Below, piece after piece: positions 33,827 to 41,575 of a stretch of DNA of 64,000 bases. Positions within the stretch are counted from its first letter, which is position 1. Each line of letters begins with the position of its first letter. Origin of the DNA: Devosia sp. 66-14 (GTDB lineage: Bacteria; Pseudomonadota; Alphaproteobacteria; Rhizobiales; Devosiaceae); assembly GCA_001899085.1 (NCBI GenBank), contig MKVB01000003.1:93178-157177 (forward strand). The letters are read 5' to 3'. The notes beneath the pieces are model-generated. The model worked only from the letters and a program-made list of their open reading frames with translations, had not been told where the DNA came from and searched no databases. A program made the translations under genes and the position numbers.

Positions 33827-34210
33827 ATGCCTCGTATCCGTTCCTCCCTCATCGCCCTGCTGCTGATCGCGGCAGCGGCACCAGCGATCGCCGCCACACC
33901 AAGCACCTCGAAAGGGCAGATCTCGGTCGCCCAGGTGATGGAGATGCTCGATCGCGCCGGCACCGACAAGCAGGCCGGACAGCTGCTTTACGCCTATCTC
34001 GGCGGAGTGGGCGAGTCGGCGGGAGTGCTGCTCAACGCCACCGACGCCAAGGGCAAGCCTTATGTCACCTGTTCCAAGCCGATGGGGCTCGATGCCGGGC
34101 TGGTGCGCGATGTGCTGACCAATGGCGCGCCCAACAACAAGAGCTGGGGTGAAACCGCCGCCACGCCGCTGCTCGTCAACGCCCTGGTCAGCCTGGCCGG
34201 CTGCCGTTGA
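33827..34210 (+). CDS. small exported protein, possibly Rap1a/Tai-like
   Basis: The 127-residue product has a signal peptide (SLIALLLIAAAAPAIA) and a helical mature part with ISVAQVMEMLDRA, QLLYAYLGGVGESAGVLL, a cysteine-proline pair in YVTCSKPMGL and a C-terminal LVNALVSLAGCR. The G-V-x-E pattern and the two cysteines recall the Rap1a/Tai immunity fold, but I am not certain. No type VI secretion genes are near. AGGAG precedes the chosen ATG; an in-frame ATG 33 codons upstream lies in the promoter region. Confidence 0.65.
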   Translation: MPRIRSSLIALLLIAAAAPAIAATPSTSKGQISVAQVMEMLDRAGTDKQAGQLLYAYLGGVGESAGVLLNATDAKGKPYVTCSKPMGLDAGLVRDVLTNGAPNNKSWGETAATPLLVNALVSLAGCR

Positions 34211-34224
34211 GGCGGTGACCCCGG

Positions 34225-34249
34225 GGCCGGCGGCACACAGCCGCCGGCC
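34225..34249. terminator. hairpin between convergent genes
   Basis: A perfect 9-bp stem, GGCCGGCGG and CCGCCGGCC, with a 7-base loop lies between the stop of the small exported protein and the stop of the TetR gene. It can serve both strands. No U-tract is visible. Confidence 0.5.
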
Positions 34250-34813
34250 TCACGTTTGGACCAGCTGCAGCAGCTCCGACGCCACCTGGTCGAGCGGAGC
34301 CACACCGCCTTCGGCACGACAGAGGATCAGCGCTCCCTCCATGCCGGCCAGCGTCATCAGCGCCACCGAGGCGGCACGGTCGGGGGGCAACCCGGTGGCT
34401 TGAAGTTGCGCGGTCAGCAGCGCCAGCCAGTCGCGGAAGGTGCTTCGGACCAGTTGCAGCAGCTCGACATCGTCGGCGACGCTGTCGATCGCCACGCCGG
34501 CGACGACGCAGCCCGAGGCGCCATGCGAGCGCAGCACCACGTTGCGCCACATGCCGATAAAGCGCTCGAGCACTCCCTGCGGCGTGCTCCCATCATAGGC
34601 GCGCTGAAAGGCCAGCACCCGCTCCGAGGTCCAGCGCACCGCCGCGGCGGCAAGCTGCGACTTGCCTTCCGGAAAGTGATGATAGATCGACCCGCGCGGC
34701 GCGCCGCTCGCTTCCAGCACTTCGGAGAACGAGGAGGCATTGACCCCGCGGGCCGCGATCAACGCCGCCGCGCTCTCGATCATTCGCGTCTTGCTGTCCT
34801 TCTGCATCGCCAT
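34250..34813 (-). CDS. TetR/AcrR family regulator
   Basis: The 187-residue protein has an N-terminal helix-turn-helix: KTRMIESAAALIAARGVNAS, then SFSEVLEASGAPRGSIYHHF with the recognition helix RGSIYHHFPEGKSQL typical of LmrA/YxaF-like TetR proteins. A helical ligand-binding domain follows. It is divergent from the tautomerase gene across a 76-bp gap carrying two copies of a palindrome. A second ATG two codons in is also possible as the start. Confidence 0.9.
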   Translation of the reverse strand: MAMQKDSKTRMIESAAALIAARGVNASSFSEVLEASGAPRGSIYHHFPEGKSQLAAAAVRWTSERVLAFQRAYDGSTPQGVLERFIGMWRNVVLRSHGASGCVVAGVAIDSVADDVELLQLVRSTFRDWLALLTAQLQATGLPPDRAASVALMTLAGMEGALILCRAEGGVAPLDQVASELLQLVQT

Positions 34814-34823
34814 TCCGTTTGAC

Positions 34824-34873
34824 TATGACGATCATCATATGGCATATCGACGATCGCTATGACGACCGTCATA
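34824..34873. promoter_or_regulatory. two TetR operator-like palindromes
   Basis: TATGACG-AC-CGTCATA at 34858-34873 is a perfect 7-bp inverted repeat. A near copy, TATGACG-AT-CATCATA, lies at 34824-34839, exactly 34 bp (about three helical turns) upstream. They fill the short gap between the divergent TetR and tautomerase starts, so one repressor could control both genes. Confidence 0.65.
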
Positions 34874-34889
34874 ATTGTGGAGACGAGCC

Positions 34890-35312
34890 ATGCCGATGAT
34901 CGATGTGACGGCCGGGGCCGGGACTTTTGCCGACAAGCCGGGACTGGTGAAGGCGCTGACCGCCGCGATGATGAAATGGGAGCAGGTGCCGCTGATCGAC
35001 ATGTTCACCGACAACACGGCGGCCTTCATCCACGAGCTGCCGGCGGATGCCTTCGGTGACGCCAATGGCGACAGCAACCATATCCGGGTGAATGTGCTGA
35101 CGCCGGTGGGCATCCTCGATCGCGAAAAGAAGCTGGGGGTGACGCGGGAGCTGACCGAGATCGTGGTGGCGGCCGCCGGCAATCCCGGGCTCGCCGCGCG
35201 CACCTGGGTGCTGATCGCCGAAACGCCTGATGGCGGCTGGGGGCTGGGCGGTCACGCCTACACCAATGCCGAGATTGCCGCCGAGGCCCGGCGCCGGCTC
35301 GGCAAGGCCTGA
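34890..35312 (+). CDS. tautomerase family protein
   Basis: The 140-residue protein begins MPMIDVTAGAGTF; the proline directly after the initiator methionine is the catalytic base of 4-oxalocrotonate tautomerase/MIF-fold enzymes. The second beta-alpha-beta half begins near ILDREKKLGVTRELTEIVVAA. This start is therefore strongly favoured over an upstream TTG in frame. Many such enzymes act on keto-enol or halogenated substrates. It is divergent from TetR and probably repressed by it. Confidence 0.85.
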   Translation: MPMIDVTAGAGTFADKPGLVKALTAAMMKWEQVPLIDMFTDNTAAFIHELPADAFGDANGDSNHIRVNVLTPVGILDREKKLGVTRELTEIVVAAAGNPGLAARTWVLIAETPDGGWGLGGHAYTNAEIAAEARRRLGKA

Positions 35313-35318
35313 GCGTCG

Positions 35319-35343
35319 CGAGGCGGCAGTCGCTGCCGCCTCG
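35319..35343. terminator. hairpin between convergent tautomerase and dioxygenase genes
   Basis: A perfect 11-bp stem, CGAGGCGGCAG and CTGCCGCCTCG, with a TCG loop lies just past the tautomerase stop and before the stop of the opposite gene. It can terminate transcription from both sides. Confidence 0.6.
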
Positions 35344-35363
35344 TCGTTCCTGTCGTCGCTGGC

Positions 35364-36347
35364 TCAGCCCCAGCTGCGCAGGCCGAGCAGTTTCTCGCCC
35401 AGCTCGGTGAGCTTTGCGGTGGTGGCGTGCTTTTTCTCCCACTCGCGCGGATCACCGGGGAAGGCGTCGCGCCTGGGGTGGTCGAGCTCGCGCCACAGCC
35501 GCACGCGCTCAGCCCGCTCGATCACATCGTCCTCGTTGGCGGGAAACATCGAGATGTACTGCGCCATGCGCACCCGGTTGCCCGAGTTGATCGAGTGGTT
35601 GGGCCGCACCCCATGCGCCAGGAGGGTGTTGAAGATCATCAGGTCGCCCGGCTCCATCTCGATATTGGTGATGGTCAGCCCGGTGGTGTCGGGATGCATC
35701 GGATCGCGATCGGCCGGCTGGGTCTTCACCCAGTTGTCGAAATCGTAGAACAGCTCGGGAATGCACTGGAAGCCGCCGATGTCGCCATCCTGCCTGACCA
35801 GGCTCAGCACGCCCTGCACGCCGATCGGCAAGGGGTCGAGCGAGGTATCGCTGTCCCAGTGGATGAAGCCGTTCTGGTTTGGGCCCGGGACCTTTTTGGG
35901 TGGGTTGAGGTTGGCGCGGTCGATCGACACCCACAGTTCCTCGATATCCCAGATATCGACAAAGGCGTCGTAGACCCGCTGCTGCTGGCGATTATCCCAC
36001 AGGTACTGGTGGTTGTAGATCTCCACCATACCGGTGCCGTTGAGCTCCTTCATGATGTGGTCGCGCCGCTGCGGCGTATACCAGGTGGCGGGATCGTTGG
36101 GGTCCTTCTCCTCAAACTCCCAGAGCAAGGCCTTGAGCCGCTCGACATGAGCCGCGTCGACTGCATTGCGAACAATCACGTAGCCGCGTTGCTGCCAGTG
36201 CTTGAAATCCGCCTCGCTCAGCACTCGCAGCGGCAGCCGCTTGCTGATGTCCTTGAGCTGCGTGGTGACTTTCTGGGTGGTGGGATGGGAGTCCCGCTTG
36301 ATCCCAGCCGACATGCCCTCTCGTGCCAGACCCTGTGCCATCGACAT
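35364..36347 (-). CDS. phytanoyl-CoA dioxygenase (PhyH) family protein
   Basis: The 327-residue Fe(II)/2-oxoglutarate oxygenase has the H-x-D iron motif in GFIHWDSDTSLDPL, a distal histidine and 2-oxoglutarate-binding arginine probably in LAHGVRPNHSINSGNRVR, and the opening RGYVIVRNAVDAAHVERL seen in PhyH enzymes. Substrate not evident. The ATG at 36347 follows GGAGG by 7 bp; the open frame extends 25 codons further without a ribosome site. It is divergent from an AraC regulator that is likely its activator. Confidence 0.87.
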   Translation of the reverse strand: MSMAQGLAREGMSAGIKRDSHPTTQKVTTQLKDISKRLPLRVLSEADFKHWQQRGYVIVRNAVDAAHVERLKALLWEFEEKDPNDPATWYTPQRRDHIMKELNGTGMVEIYNHQYLWDNRQQQRVYDAFVDIWDIEELWVSIDRANLNPPKKVPGPNQNGFIHWDSDTSLDPLPIGVQGVLSLVRQDGDIGGFQCIPELFYDFDNWVKTQPADRDPMHPDTTGLTITNIEMEPGDLMIFNTLLAHGVRPNHSINSGNRVRMAQYISMFPANEDDVIERAERVRLWRELDHPRRDAFPGDPREWEKKHATTAKLTELGEKLLGLRSWG

Positions 36348-36443
36348 AAACCGCCTCCACCTGTTCCTCCCCCTCGGGGATCGCTTCGATGGGTTGAGGC
36401 TAGGCCGGCGCGGTCGAGCCATGTTGCCGTGCTTCAGCCAATA

Positions 36444-36474
36444 CTGATACTATTCTGGCGTCTGTGAGTATCAG
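36444..36474. promoter_or_regulatory. AraC-type operator candidate
   Basis: CTGATACT (36444-36451) and AGTATCAG (36467-36474) form a perfect 8-bp inverted repeat separated by 15 bp. It ends 8 bp before the AraC ATG and about 100 bp from the PhyH start, in the shared promoter region. It may be bound by the AraC protein. Confidence 0.5.
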
Positions 36475-36482
36475 CCAGCGCG

Positions 36483-37349
36483 ATGAAGCCACTTCTGGAA
36501 AAGGTGACGCCGCCGGACGGCGCTTCATGGGCCTGGCTCGATCGCCGGCTCGATGACGCCATCCCCTTTCAGTGGCACCACCATCCCGAGTTCGAACTGA
36601 CGCTGACGCTCAACTCGGTCGGCCAGCGCTTCATCGGCGACCATATCGGGGAGTATGGCGATGGCGACCTGGTGCTGATCGGCCCCAACCTGCCGCATAC
36701 CTGGGCCAGCCGCGCCAAACGCGATGCCGCTCTCCCACATGTGGCGCGGGTGATGTGGATCCATCCCGACTGGGCGGCCGGGCTGACCACGTTGCTGGCC
36801 GAACTCCGTGACGTTGCCGACCTGCTGTCGCGGGCGCAGCGCGGCCTCAGCTTTTCCGATGCGGGCGCGGCGGCAGTCCGCCCGATGATCGACGAGCTGT
36901 TCGCTCGCCCGCCAGGCGACCGCCTGACGCTGCTGATCGACATCCTGCGCCGGCTCGCCGAGGACAGCGCCGCCACCGCGCTGGCCAGCCCCATCGCTGC
37001 GGTCCCGCAGCTTTCCGCCGATCGCGCCCGCCTCGATCGCGTGCTCGACCTCATCCATGCCCGCTACATGGAGCCACTGACGCTCGACGCATTGGCCGAC
37101 GTCGCGGCGCTCTCGCCCTCGGGCCTGCACCGCATGTTCGTGCGGCATGTGCGCAGCCCGGTCTCGGTCTACATCACCCGGCTCAGGCTGGGAGAGGCCT
37201 GTGCGCTGCTGTCGGGCACGACGCGACCTATCGCCCATATCGCAGCTGATGTGGGCTATGACTCGCTCGCCAATTTCAACCGCCAGTTCAAGGCGGCAAA
37301 GCAGATGACGCCACGCCAGTACCGCCGACAGTTCCAGAGGATCCGATGA
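36483..37349 (+). CDS. AraC family regulator with N-terminal cupin
   Basis: The 288-residue protein has a cupin sensing domain (FQWHHHPEFELTLTLNSVGQ with the His-rich strand, YGDGDLVLIGPNLPHTWAS) up to about residue 90, and two AraC helix-turn-helices near the C-terminus (LDALADVAALSPSGLHRMFV and RPIAHIAADVGYDSLANFNR, then TPRQYRRQF). This type senses small sugars or similar ligands. It is divergent from the PhyH dioxygenase and overlaps the DinB gene by 4 bp. Confidence 0.93.
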   Translation: MKPLLEKVTPPDGASWAWLDRRLDDAIPFQWHHHPEFELTLTLNSVGQRFIGDHIGEYGDGDLVLIGPNLPHTWASRAKRDAALPHVARVMWIHPDWAAGLTTLLAELRDVADLLSRAQRGLSFSDAGAAAVRPMIDELFARPPGDRLTLLIDILRRLAEDSAATALASPIAAVPQLSADRARLDRVLDLIHARYMEPLTLDALADVAALSPSGLHRMFVRHVRSPVSVYITRLRLGEACALLSGTTRPIAHIAADVGYDSLANFNRQFKAAKQMTPRQYRRQFQRIR

Positions 37350-37903
37350 CCGTCGCCGCCCGCATCATGCGCAAGCTCGCGCAGAACAACCGCCTCGCCA
37401 ACCACCGGCTGCTCACCGCCTGCCTGATGCTGCAGCCCGGCGAGTTCGAAGCGCGGCGCGTCAGCTTTTTTCCGTCTCTGAAGATGACGCTCAACCACAT
37501 CCTCACCGTCGACTGGTTCTATGTCGATGCGCTGGAGGGCGGCACGCTCGGGCCGAAGGCCTGGGACCCCGAGGAGCCGTTCGATGCGATCACGCCGCTG
37601 GCGGCGGCGCAGTTCGCAGTGGACGAGCGCCTCCTCGCCTTCTGCACGGACCTCACCGATGCGCGCCTCATGGCCGAAACCCGGGTGCACCGTACCGGCC
37701 GCATCCAGATCGAGCGCACCGACGACCTGCTGCTGCATCTGTTCATGCACCAGACGCACCATCGCGGGCAGGTGCATGCGATGCTGGCGGGCAGTTCGGT
37801 GCGGCCACCGCAGCTCGACGAGTTCCTCACGGCCAGCGATTTCCGCGACCGGGTGGCCGATATGGCGACGCTCGGTTGGAGCGAAGCCGAGCTCGGCGCG
37901 TAG
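37346..37903 (+). CDS. DinB family protein
   Basis: The 185-residue four-helix protein shows the three metal histidines of DinB/YfiT proteins: one in KMTLNHILTVDWFYVDAL and two in HLFMHQTHHRGQVHAML. Members may be thiol-dependent metalloenzymes (S-transferases), and a DNA-damage link is historical only. The ATGA overlap with the AraC gene shows co-transcription, and the next gene begins 2 bp after its stop. Confidence 0.9.
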   Translation: MTVAARIMRKLAQNNRLANHRLLTACLMLQPGEFEARRVSFFPSLKMTLNHILTVDWFYVDALEGGTLGPKAWDPEEPFDAITPLAAAQFAVDERLLAFCTDLTDARLMAETRVHRTGRIQIERTDDLLLHLFMHQTHHRGQVHAMLAGSSVRPPQLDEFLTASDFRDRVADMATLGWSEAELGA

Positions 37904-37905
37904 CG

Positions 37906-38523
37906 ATGTCAAGGCAGAACGGCGAGCTGGTGCAGTGGAACGATGCACGCGGCTTCGGCTTCATCGCCAGCGACGATGGTGAGCGGCGCTTCGTGCATAT
38001 CAGCGATATCGGACGCATCGCCACGCGACCGCGCGTCGGGGACCGGGTTTCCTTTGCGCCTGGCCGCGGCACCGACGGGCGGCCGGCGGCCAGGGAGGTC
38101 AGGATCGCCGGCGCCAACCCGCTGAACCGCGAGGCGAACAAGCGCGGTGCGCCGGTGGCGCGAAGCTCGCCGAGCGGGCTGCCGCTCGCCGTCGCCGCGA
38201 TCATCGTGCTGCTGGCAACGGCCGCCTGGGTGCTGGGCAGCGCCCCGTTCTGGCTGCCGGTCGCCTACCTGGCGCTGGGCGTGGTCAGCATCGTGACATA
38301 CTGGTTCGACAAGCGGGCGGCGGAGGCAGGACGCTGGCGGGTTCGTGAAACCTCATTGCACATTGTCGACGCCATCGGCGGCATTGCCGGCGGCCTCGTG
38401 GCGCAACAGTTGCTGCGCCACAAGACCAGCAAGCGAAGCTTCATCGGCGCAACCGCACTGATTGCCGTCGTGCATCTGGTGGCGCTGGCGACGCTCTGCC
38501 TCGGGCTTTGGGACCTTCGCTAG
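37906..38523 (+). CDS. cold-shock domain fused to DUF1294 membrane domain
   Basis: The 205-residue protein joins two domains. Residues 1-65 form a cold-shock domain with RNP1-like ARGFGFIASDDGE and RNP2-like RRFVHISDIGRI, expected to bind single-stranded nucleic acid. A linker follows, then DUF1294 with several hydrophobic segments, the motif YWFDKRAAEAGRWRVRE and a final helix pair. This fusion is known in proteobacteria; it would place an RNA/DNA-binding domain at the inner membrane. The ATG at 37906 follows the DinB stop by 2 bp. Confidence 0.87.
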   Translation: MSRQNGELVQWNDARGFGFIASDDGERRFVHISDIGRIATRPRVGDRVSFAPGRGTDGRPAAREVRIAGANPLNREANKRGAPVARSSPSGLPLAVAAIIVLLATAAWVLGSAPFWLPVAYLALGVVSIVTYWFDKRAAEAGRWRVRETSLHIVDAIGGIAGGLVAQQLLRHKTSKRSFIGATALIAVVHLVALATLCLGLWDLR

Positions 38524-38559
38524 CGACAGGCGTTGACGCCATGGCGCTCGCCATTTACT

Positions 38560-38584
38560 AAAGCCTTCACTTAAGTGAGGCTTT
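38560..38584. promoter_or_regulatory. near-perfect palindrome over the SRPBCC ribosome site
   Basis: A 12-bp perfect palindrome, TCACTTAAGTGA (38567-38578), is flanked by AAAGCC and GGCTTT with one unpaired base on the left. It overlaps the ribosome site (GTGAGG) and ends 3 bp before the ATG. It can be an ArsR-type operator, and as RNA it would fold the ribosome site into a hairpin. Confidence 0.55.
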
Positions 38585-38587
38585 GCC

Positions 38588-39034
38588 ATGGACGATCTTG
38601 CAGCAGCACACGACCACCGCTTCGACATCGTCACCAGTCGAGTGCTGAACGCTGCGCCTGCAGCGGTATTTGCAGCCTTTGCCGATCCGCAGGTGCTGGC
38701 GCGCTGGTGGGGACCCAAGGGGTTTGCCGACACCATTCACGAATTCCAGTTCCAGGTCGGCGGCGTGTGGCGTCACACGCTGCACGGCCCGGATGGCCGC
38801 GACCACGAGAACGAGGCCCGCTTCACGGTGATCGAACCCGATATGCGCGTCGAGTACGACCACAATTCCGGCAAGCGTTTCACCTTGAACTTCCGGCCGG
38901 CGCCGGGCGGCAAGACACTGTTCTCGCTCGGCATCAGCTTCGAAAGCGCCGAGGCGCAGCGTGCCGCCCGCGAACTGGTCAGCCGCTCCAATGACGAGAA
39001 CATCGACCGGCTGGCCGCCGTGCTGAGGCAATAG
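38588..39034 (+). CDS. SRPBCC (AHSA1-like) domain protein
   Basis: The 148-residue protein shows the START-like pattern of AHSA1 proteins: FDIVTSRVLNAAPAAVFAAF with FADPQVLARWWGPKGF, the beta strand FQVGGVWRHTLHGPDGRDHE, and a C-terminal helix RAARELVSRSNDENIDRLAA. Such proteins bind hydrophobic ligands and often sit next to ArsR regulators; here the nearest ArsR-like gene is 2.5 kb away. It is preceded by the palindrome described above. Confidence 0.88.
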   Translation: MDDLAAAHDHRFDIVTSRVLNAAPAAVFAAFADPQVLARWWGPKGFADTIHEFQFQVGGVWRHTLHGPDGRDHENEARFTVIEPDMRVEYDHNSGKRFTLNFRPAPGGKTLFSLGISFESAEAQRAARELVSRSNDENIDRLAAVLRQ

Positions 39035-39076
39035 GAGAGGGGCCGAGCCAGCCCCCCTCACGACGGGCGAGCGAAG

Positions 39077-40222
39077 TCACGGGCGAGGCGCGCCCGGGGT
39101 CAGCCCGCCAAAGAACGCCCTGATGTCGTCGATCAGCAGGTCCGGCGCGTCGGTTGCCGCAAAGTGACCGCCCCTCGGCATCTCGGTCCAGTGCACGATG
39201 TTGTTGGCCCGCTCGGCGAAACTGCGGACCGAACGGAAATCCCAGGGGAACACGGCGACGCCGGTCGGCGTCACGTTCCGCGCCTCGCGATAGCCCGAGC
39301 CGGAACGCACGTCCTCGAGGTAGATATTGCCGGCCGAGCCGCCCGATGCGGTGAACCAGTAGATCGACACATGCGCCAGGTAGCGGTCGCGGTCGACATA
39401 GGGCACGCCCTCACCCTCGAAGCCGAAGAACAGCTCGGTGTTCCAGGCCAGCTGGCCGACGGGCGAATCGACGAGGCCATAGCCGAGGGTGCCCGGACGC
39501 TTGGACTGGATGTCCTGGTAGCCATTGTAGCCCGAGAACTTGTCGAGGTTGGCGAAACCCTCCTTCTCGAACGGGGTGAGCTTTTCCATCTCGCCGGGAG
39601 CGCCGGTCGGGAAGGCGAATATCTGCTGCAGGTGGGTGCCGACGAGCCCCTCCGGCGCCAGGATGCCGAGTTCCTTGCCGACGAGCGAGCCGATATCGCC
39701 ACCCTGCGCGCCGTAGCGGGTGTAACCGAGCCGCCGCATCAGCGTATCCCAGGTCCGGGCCACCCTCGCGGTATCCCAGCCAGGGGACGCCAGCGGCGTC
39801 GACCAGCCGTAGCCGGGGAGCGAGGGGATGACGAGGTCGAAGGCCTGGGCCGGGTCGAGCCCATGCGCGCGCGGATCGCTCAGCGGCCCGATCACCTCGA
39901 AGAACTCGATGACGCTCGAGGGCCAGCCATGGGTGAGGATCAGCGGCAAGGCGCCGGGCTCCTTCGACCTGATGTGCAGGAAATGAATGGTCTGCCCATC
40001 GATCTCAGTGAGGAACTGCGGGTAGGCGTTGAGCCTCGTCTCCCAGGCGCGCCAGTCGAACCGGTTCAGCCACTGGTCCGCCAGTTCCCTGATGAAGCCG
40101 ACCGGCTGGCCGCGGCTCCAGTCGGTGGTCGTCGCATGCGGCCAGCGCGCCATGGTCAGGCGCTCCTTGAGGTCGGCGATCGCGTCGTCGGAAACCTCGA
40201 CCTTGAATGGGGTGATGCTCAT
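39077..40222 (-). CDS. epoxide hydrolase (EHN-type), copy 1
   Basis: The 381-residue enzyme has the N-terminal EHN extension (PFKVEVSDDAIADLKERLTM to WRAWETRLNAYPQFL) and an alpha/beta hydrolase core: oxyanion motif LILTHGWPSSVIEFFEV, nucleophile aspartate in YGAQGGDIGSLVGKEL, and catalytic histidine in MPRGGHFAATDAPDLL. It should open epoxides to diols. A second paralogue lies at 42033-43160, and both have the same 23-bp operator-like element upstream, suggesting joint control by the adjacent WYL regulator. Confidence 0.9.
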   Translation of the reverse strand: MSITPFKVEVSDDAIADLKERLTMARWPHATTTDWSRGQPVGFIRELADQWLNRFDWRAWETRLNAYPQFLTEIDGQTIHFLHIRSKEPGALPLILTHGWPSSVIEFFEVIGPLSDPRAHGLDPAQAFDLVIPSLPGYGWSTPLASPGWDTARVARTWDTLMRRLGYTRYGAQGGDIGSLVGKELGILAPEGLVGTHLQQIFAFPTGAPGEMEKLTPFEKEGFANLDKFSGYNGYQDIQSKRPGTLGYGLVDSPVGQLAWNTELFFGFEGEGVPYVDRDRYLAHVSIYWFTASGGSAGNIYLEDVRSGSGYREARNVTPTGVAVFPWDFRSVRSFAERANNIVHWTEMPRGGHFAATDAPDLLIDDIRAFFGGLTPGAPRP

Positions 40223-40298
40223 TGGTCTGCTCCGGTTCGTGGGAAACGAAGGCGCCGCATCATGATGACCGACGTCTGGAGGAGAGCATGCGCCCCGC

Positions 40299-40321
40299 CT
40301 GCTGACAGGGCGTGGCAGGAG
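40299..40321. promoter_or_regulatory. WYL-regulon operator candidate, site upstream of epoxide hydrolase 1
   Basis: Reads CTGCTGACAG, GGCG, TGGCAGGAG on the plus strand, 77 bp before the epoxide hydrolase start. It matches the two other copies at 41117 and 43205 except in the four central bases and one base near the end, and lies in the opposite orientation to them. Confidence 0.6.
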
Positions 40322-40348
40322 CAGTCTGCCTCGACCGGTAGAGCGACC

Positions 40349-41065
40349 TCAGTTGCCGCCCGCCTCGCTCGCCCAATTCGGGTGCTGGCGAGCCCATTCC
40401 TCACGCCATTCCCTGGCCAGTTGCAGACGGCGGCGGCCGTAGCGCTGCTCCGTCTCGGCGGCCGAGACGATGCGGTCGGTGCGGAAATTGCGGAAGGCCT
40501 CGCGCATGCAGCACCAGCCCGCGACGATCTGCTTGCCCTCGTAATAGGCGAGCTGCACCGGCCAGATATCGCGCTCGGACTGCCTGCCGCTCTCGTCGGC
40601 ATAGCCGATATGCAGGGCTTTCTCGTTGCGCATCGCGGCGCGCACCAACCCGAGCACCGGGGTCGGCTCCTGCGGCCCGCGCATCAGCACCGGCCAGAGC
40701 CCCGTATCCTTGATGCGGTCGCGCAGATCATCGGGCGAGGCGGTGGCGATCTTGGCCAGGGCGTTCTTGGCCGCACCGGCGAGGCCGGCATCAGGCTGCG
40801 CCTCGACCCAGCGGCCGCCCAGCACCAGCGCCTCCAGTTCCTCGGGCGTGAACATCAGCGGCGGCAAGAAGAACCCGGGTCTCAGCATGTAGCCCACCCC
40901 GGCCTCGCCATCGATCGGCGCGCCCAGCCCGATGAGCGTCTGCACATCGCGATAGAGCGTGCGCACGGAGACGCCCTGTTCCTCGGCCAGCGCCGCCGCG
41001 GTGACCGGGCGGCGGTGACGGCGCAGCGCGTCCATGACGGAAAACAGGCGTTCGGTCTTGTCCAA
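40349..41065 (-). CDS. YafY-type HTH/WYL-domain transcriptional regulator
   Basis: The 238-residue protein has an N-terminal DeoR-like helix-turn-helix (DKTERLFSVMDALRRHRRPV, ALAEEQGVSVRTLYRDVQTL) and a WYL ligand-binding domain (IWPVQLAYYEGKQIVAGWCC, FRNFRTDRIVSA). The TTG at 41065 is chosen: GGGAG lies 8 bp upstream and homologues begin with the DKTERL stretch. An ATG at 41149 would add 28 unrelated residues. A copy of the shared 23-bp element lies about 50 bp upstream, so the gene is probably autoregulated. Confidence 0.88.
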   Translation of the reverse strand: MDKTERLFSVMDALRRHRRPVTAAALAEEQGVSVRTLYRDVQTLIGLGAPIDGEAGVGYMLRPGFFLPPLMFTPEELEALVLGGRWVEAQPDAGLAGAAKNALAKIATASPDDLRDRIKDTGLWPVLMRGPQEPTPVLGLVRAAMRNEKALHIGYADESGRQSERDIWPVQLAYYEGKQIVAGWCCMREAFRNFRTDRIVSAAETEQRYGRRRLQLAREWREEWARQHPNWASEAGGN

Positions 41066-41116
41066 GCAATCATCTCCCAGAGCCCTCGTTCTAGCCCGTC
41101 GCACCATGCGGAGCCA

Positions 41117-41139
41117 CTGCTGCCAGAGGCTGTCAGCAG
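41117..41139. promoter_or_regulatory. WYL-regulon operator candidate, site upstream of the WYL gene
   Basis: On the minus strand it reads CTGCTGACAG, CCTC, TGGCAGCAG, an imperfect palindrome with 6-bp outer arms (CTGCTG/CAGCAG). It is one of three matching sites and lies in the promoter region of the regulator itself, also close to the VOC gene promoter on the other strand. Confidence 0.6.
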
Positions 41140-41142
41140 CGA

Positions 41143-41170
41143 TTGACATTTCGTGATTTCCCGAAATATT
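41143..41170 (+). promoter_or_regulatory. promoter and inverted repeat before the VOC/ArsR unit
   Basis: TTGACA (41143-41148) and AATATT (41165-41170) are 16 bp apart. Between and across them lies the inverted repeat ATTTCG (41148-41153) and CGAAAT (41162-41167). The downstream ArsR-like protein may bind it. Confidence 0.55.
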
Positions 41171-41195
41171 GTGACGGTGGAGACAGGAGATCGCG

Positions 41196-41546
41196 ATGAG
41201 CGGCAAGCCCCACAGCCTCAACGGCATCGGCCATTTCGACATTGCCGGCCCGGATTTCGGCGCGCTGCAGCGCTTCTATGCCGGCGTGCTCGGCTGGCAG
41301 GTGACGCCACGCGGGCCAGGTTACGGCATGGTCGCGACGCCCGAGGGCGGACCGGATGGGGCACTGGTCGAGGCGGAAACCGCCTCGCTCACCCTCGGCG
41401 TCGTGGTGCCCGACCTCGGCAAGGCGCTGGAAGCCGCCGAAGCCCAGGGCGGCGCCATCGCCATGCCGGTCCTCGACAATGGCTGGGTGAAGAAGGCACA
41501 GGTGCGCGACCCGGCGGGGAACCTGCTCACCCTGATCCAGGGCTGA
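41196..41546 (+). CDS. VOC (glyoxalase-like) family protein
   Basis: The 116-residue protein has two beta-alpha-beta-beta-beta units typical of the vicinal-oxygen-chelate fold: NGIGHFDIAGPDFGALQRFY with the metal histidine, the strand GYGMVATPEGG, and the end KKAQVRDPAGNLLTLIQG. Function ranges over glyoxalases, dioxygenases and resistance proteins. CAGGAGATCGCG precedes the ATG. It is followed immediately by an ArsR-like gene that may be coupled to it. Confidence 0.88.
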   Translation: MSGKPHSLNGIGHFDIAGPDFGALQRFYAGVLGWQVTPRGPGYGMVATPEGGPDGALVEAETASLTLGVVVPDLGKALEAAEAQGGAIAMPVLDNGWVKKAQVRDPAGNLLTLIQG

Positions 41547-41575
41547 CTGATATCGACAGGTTCGAACTCGACGAA

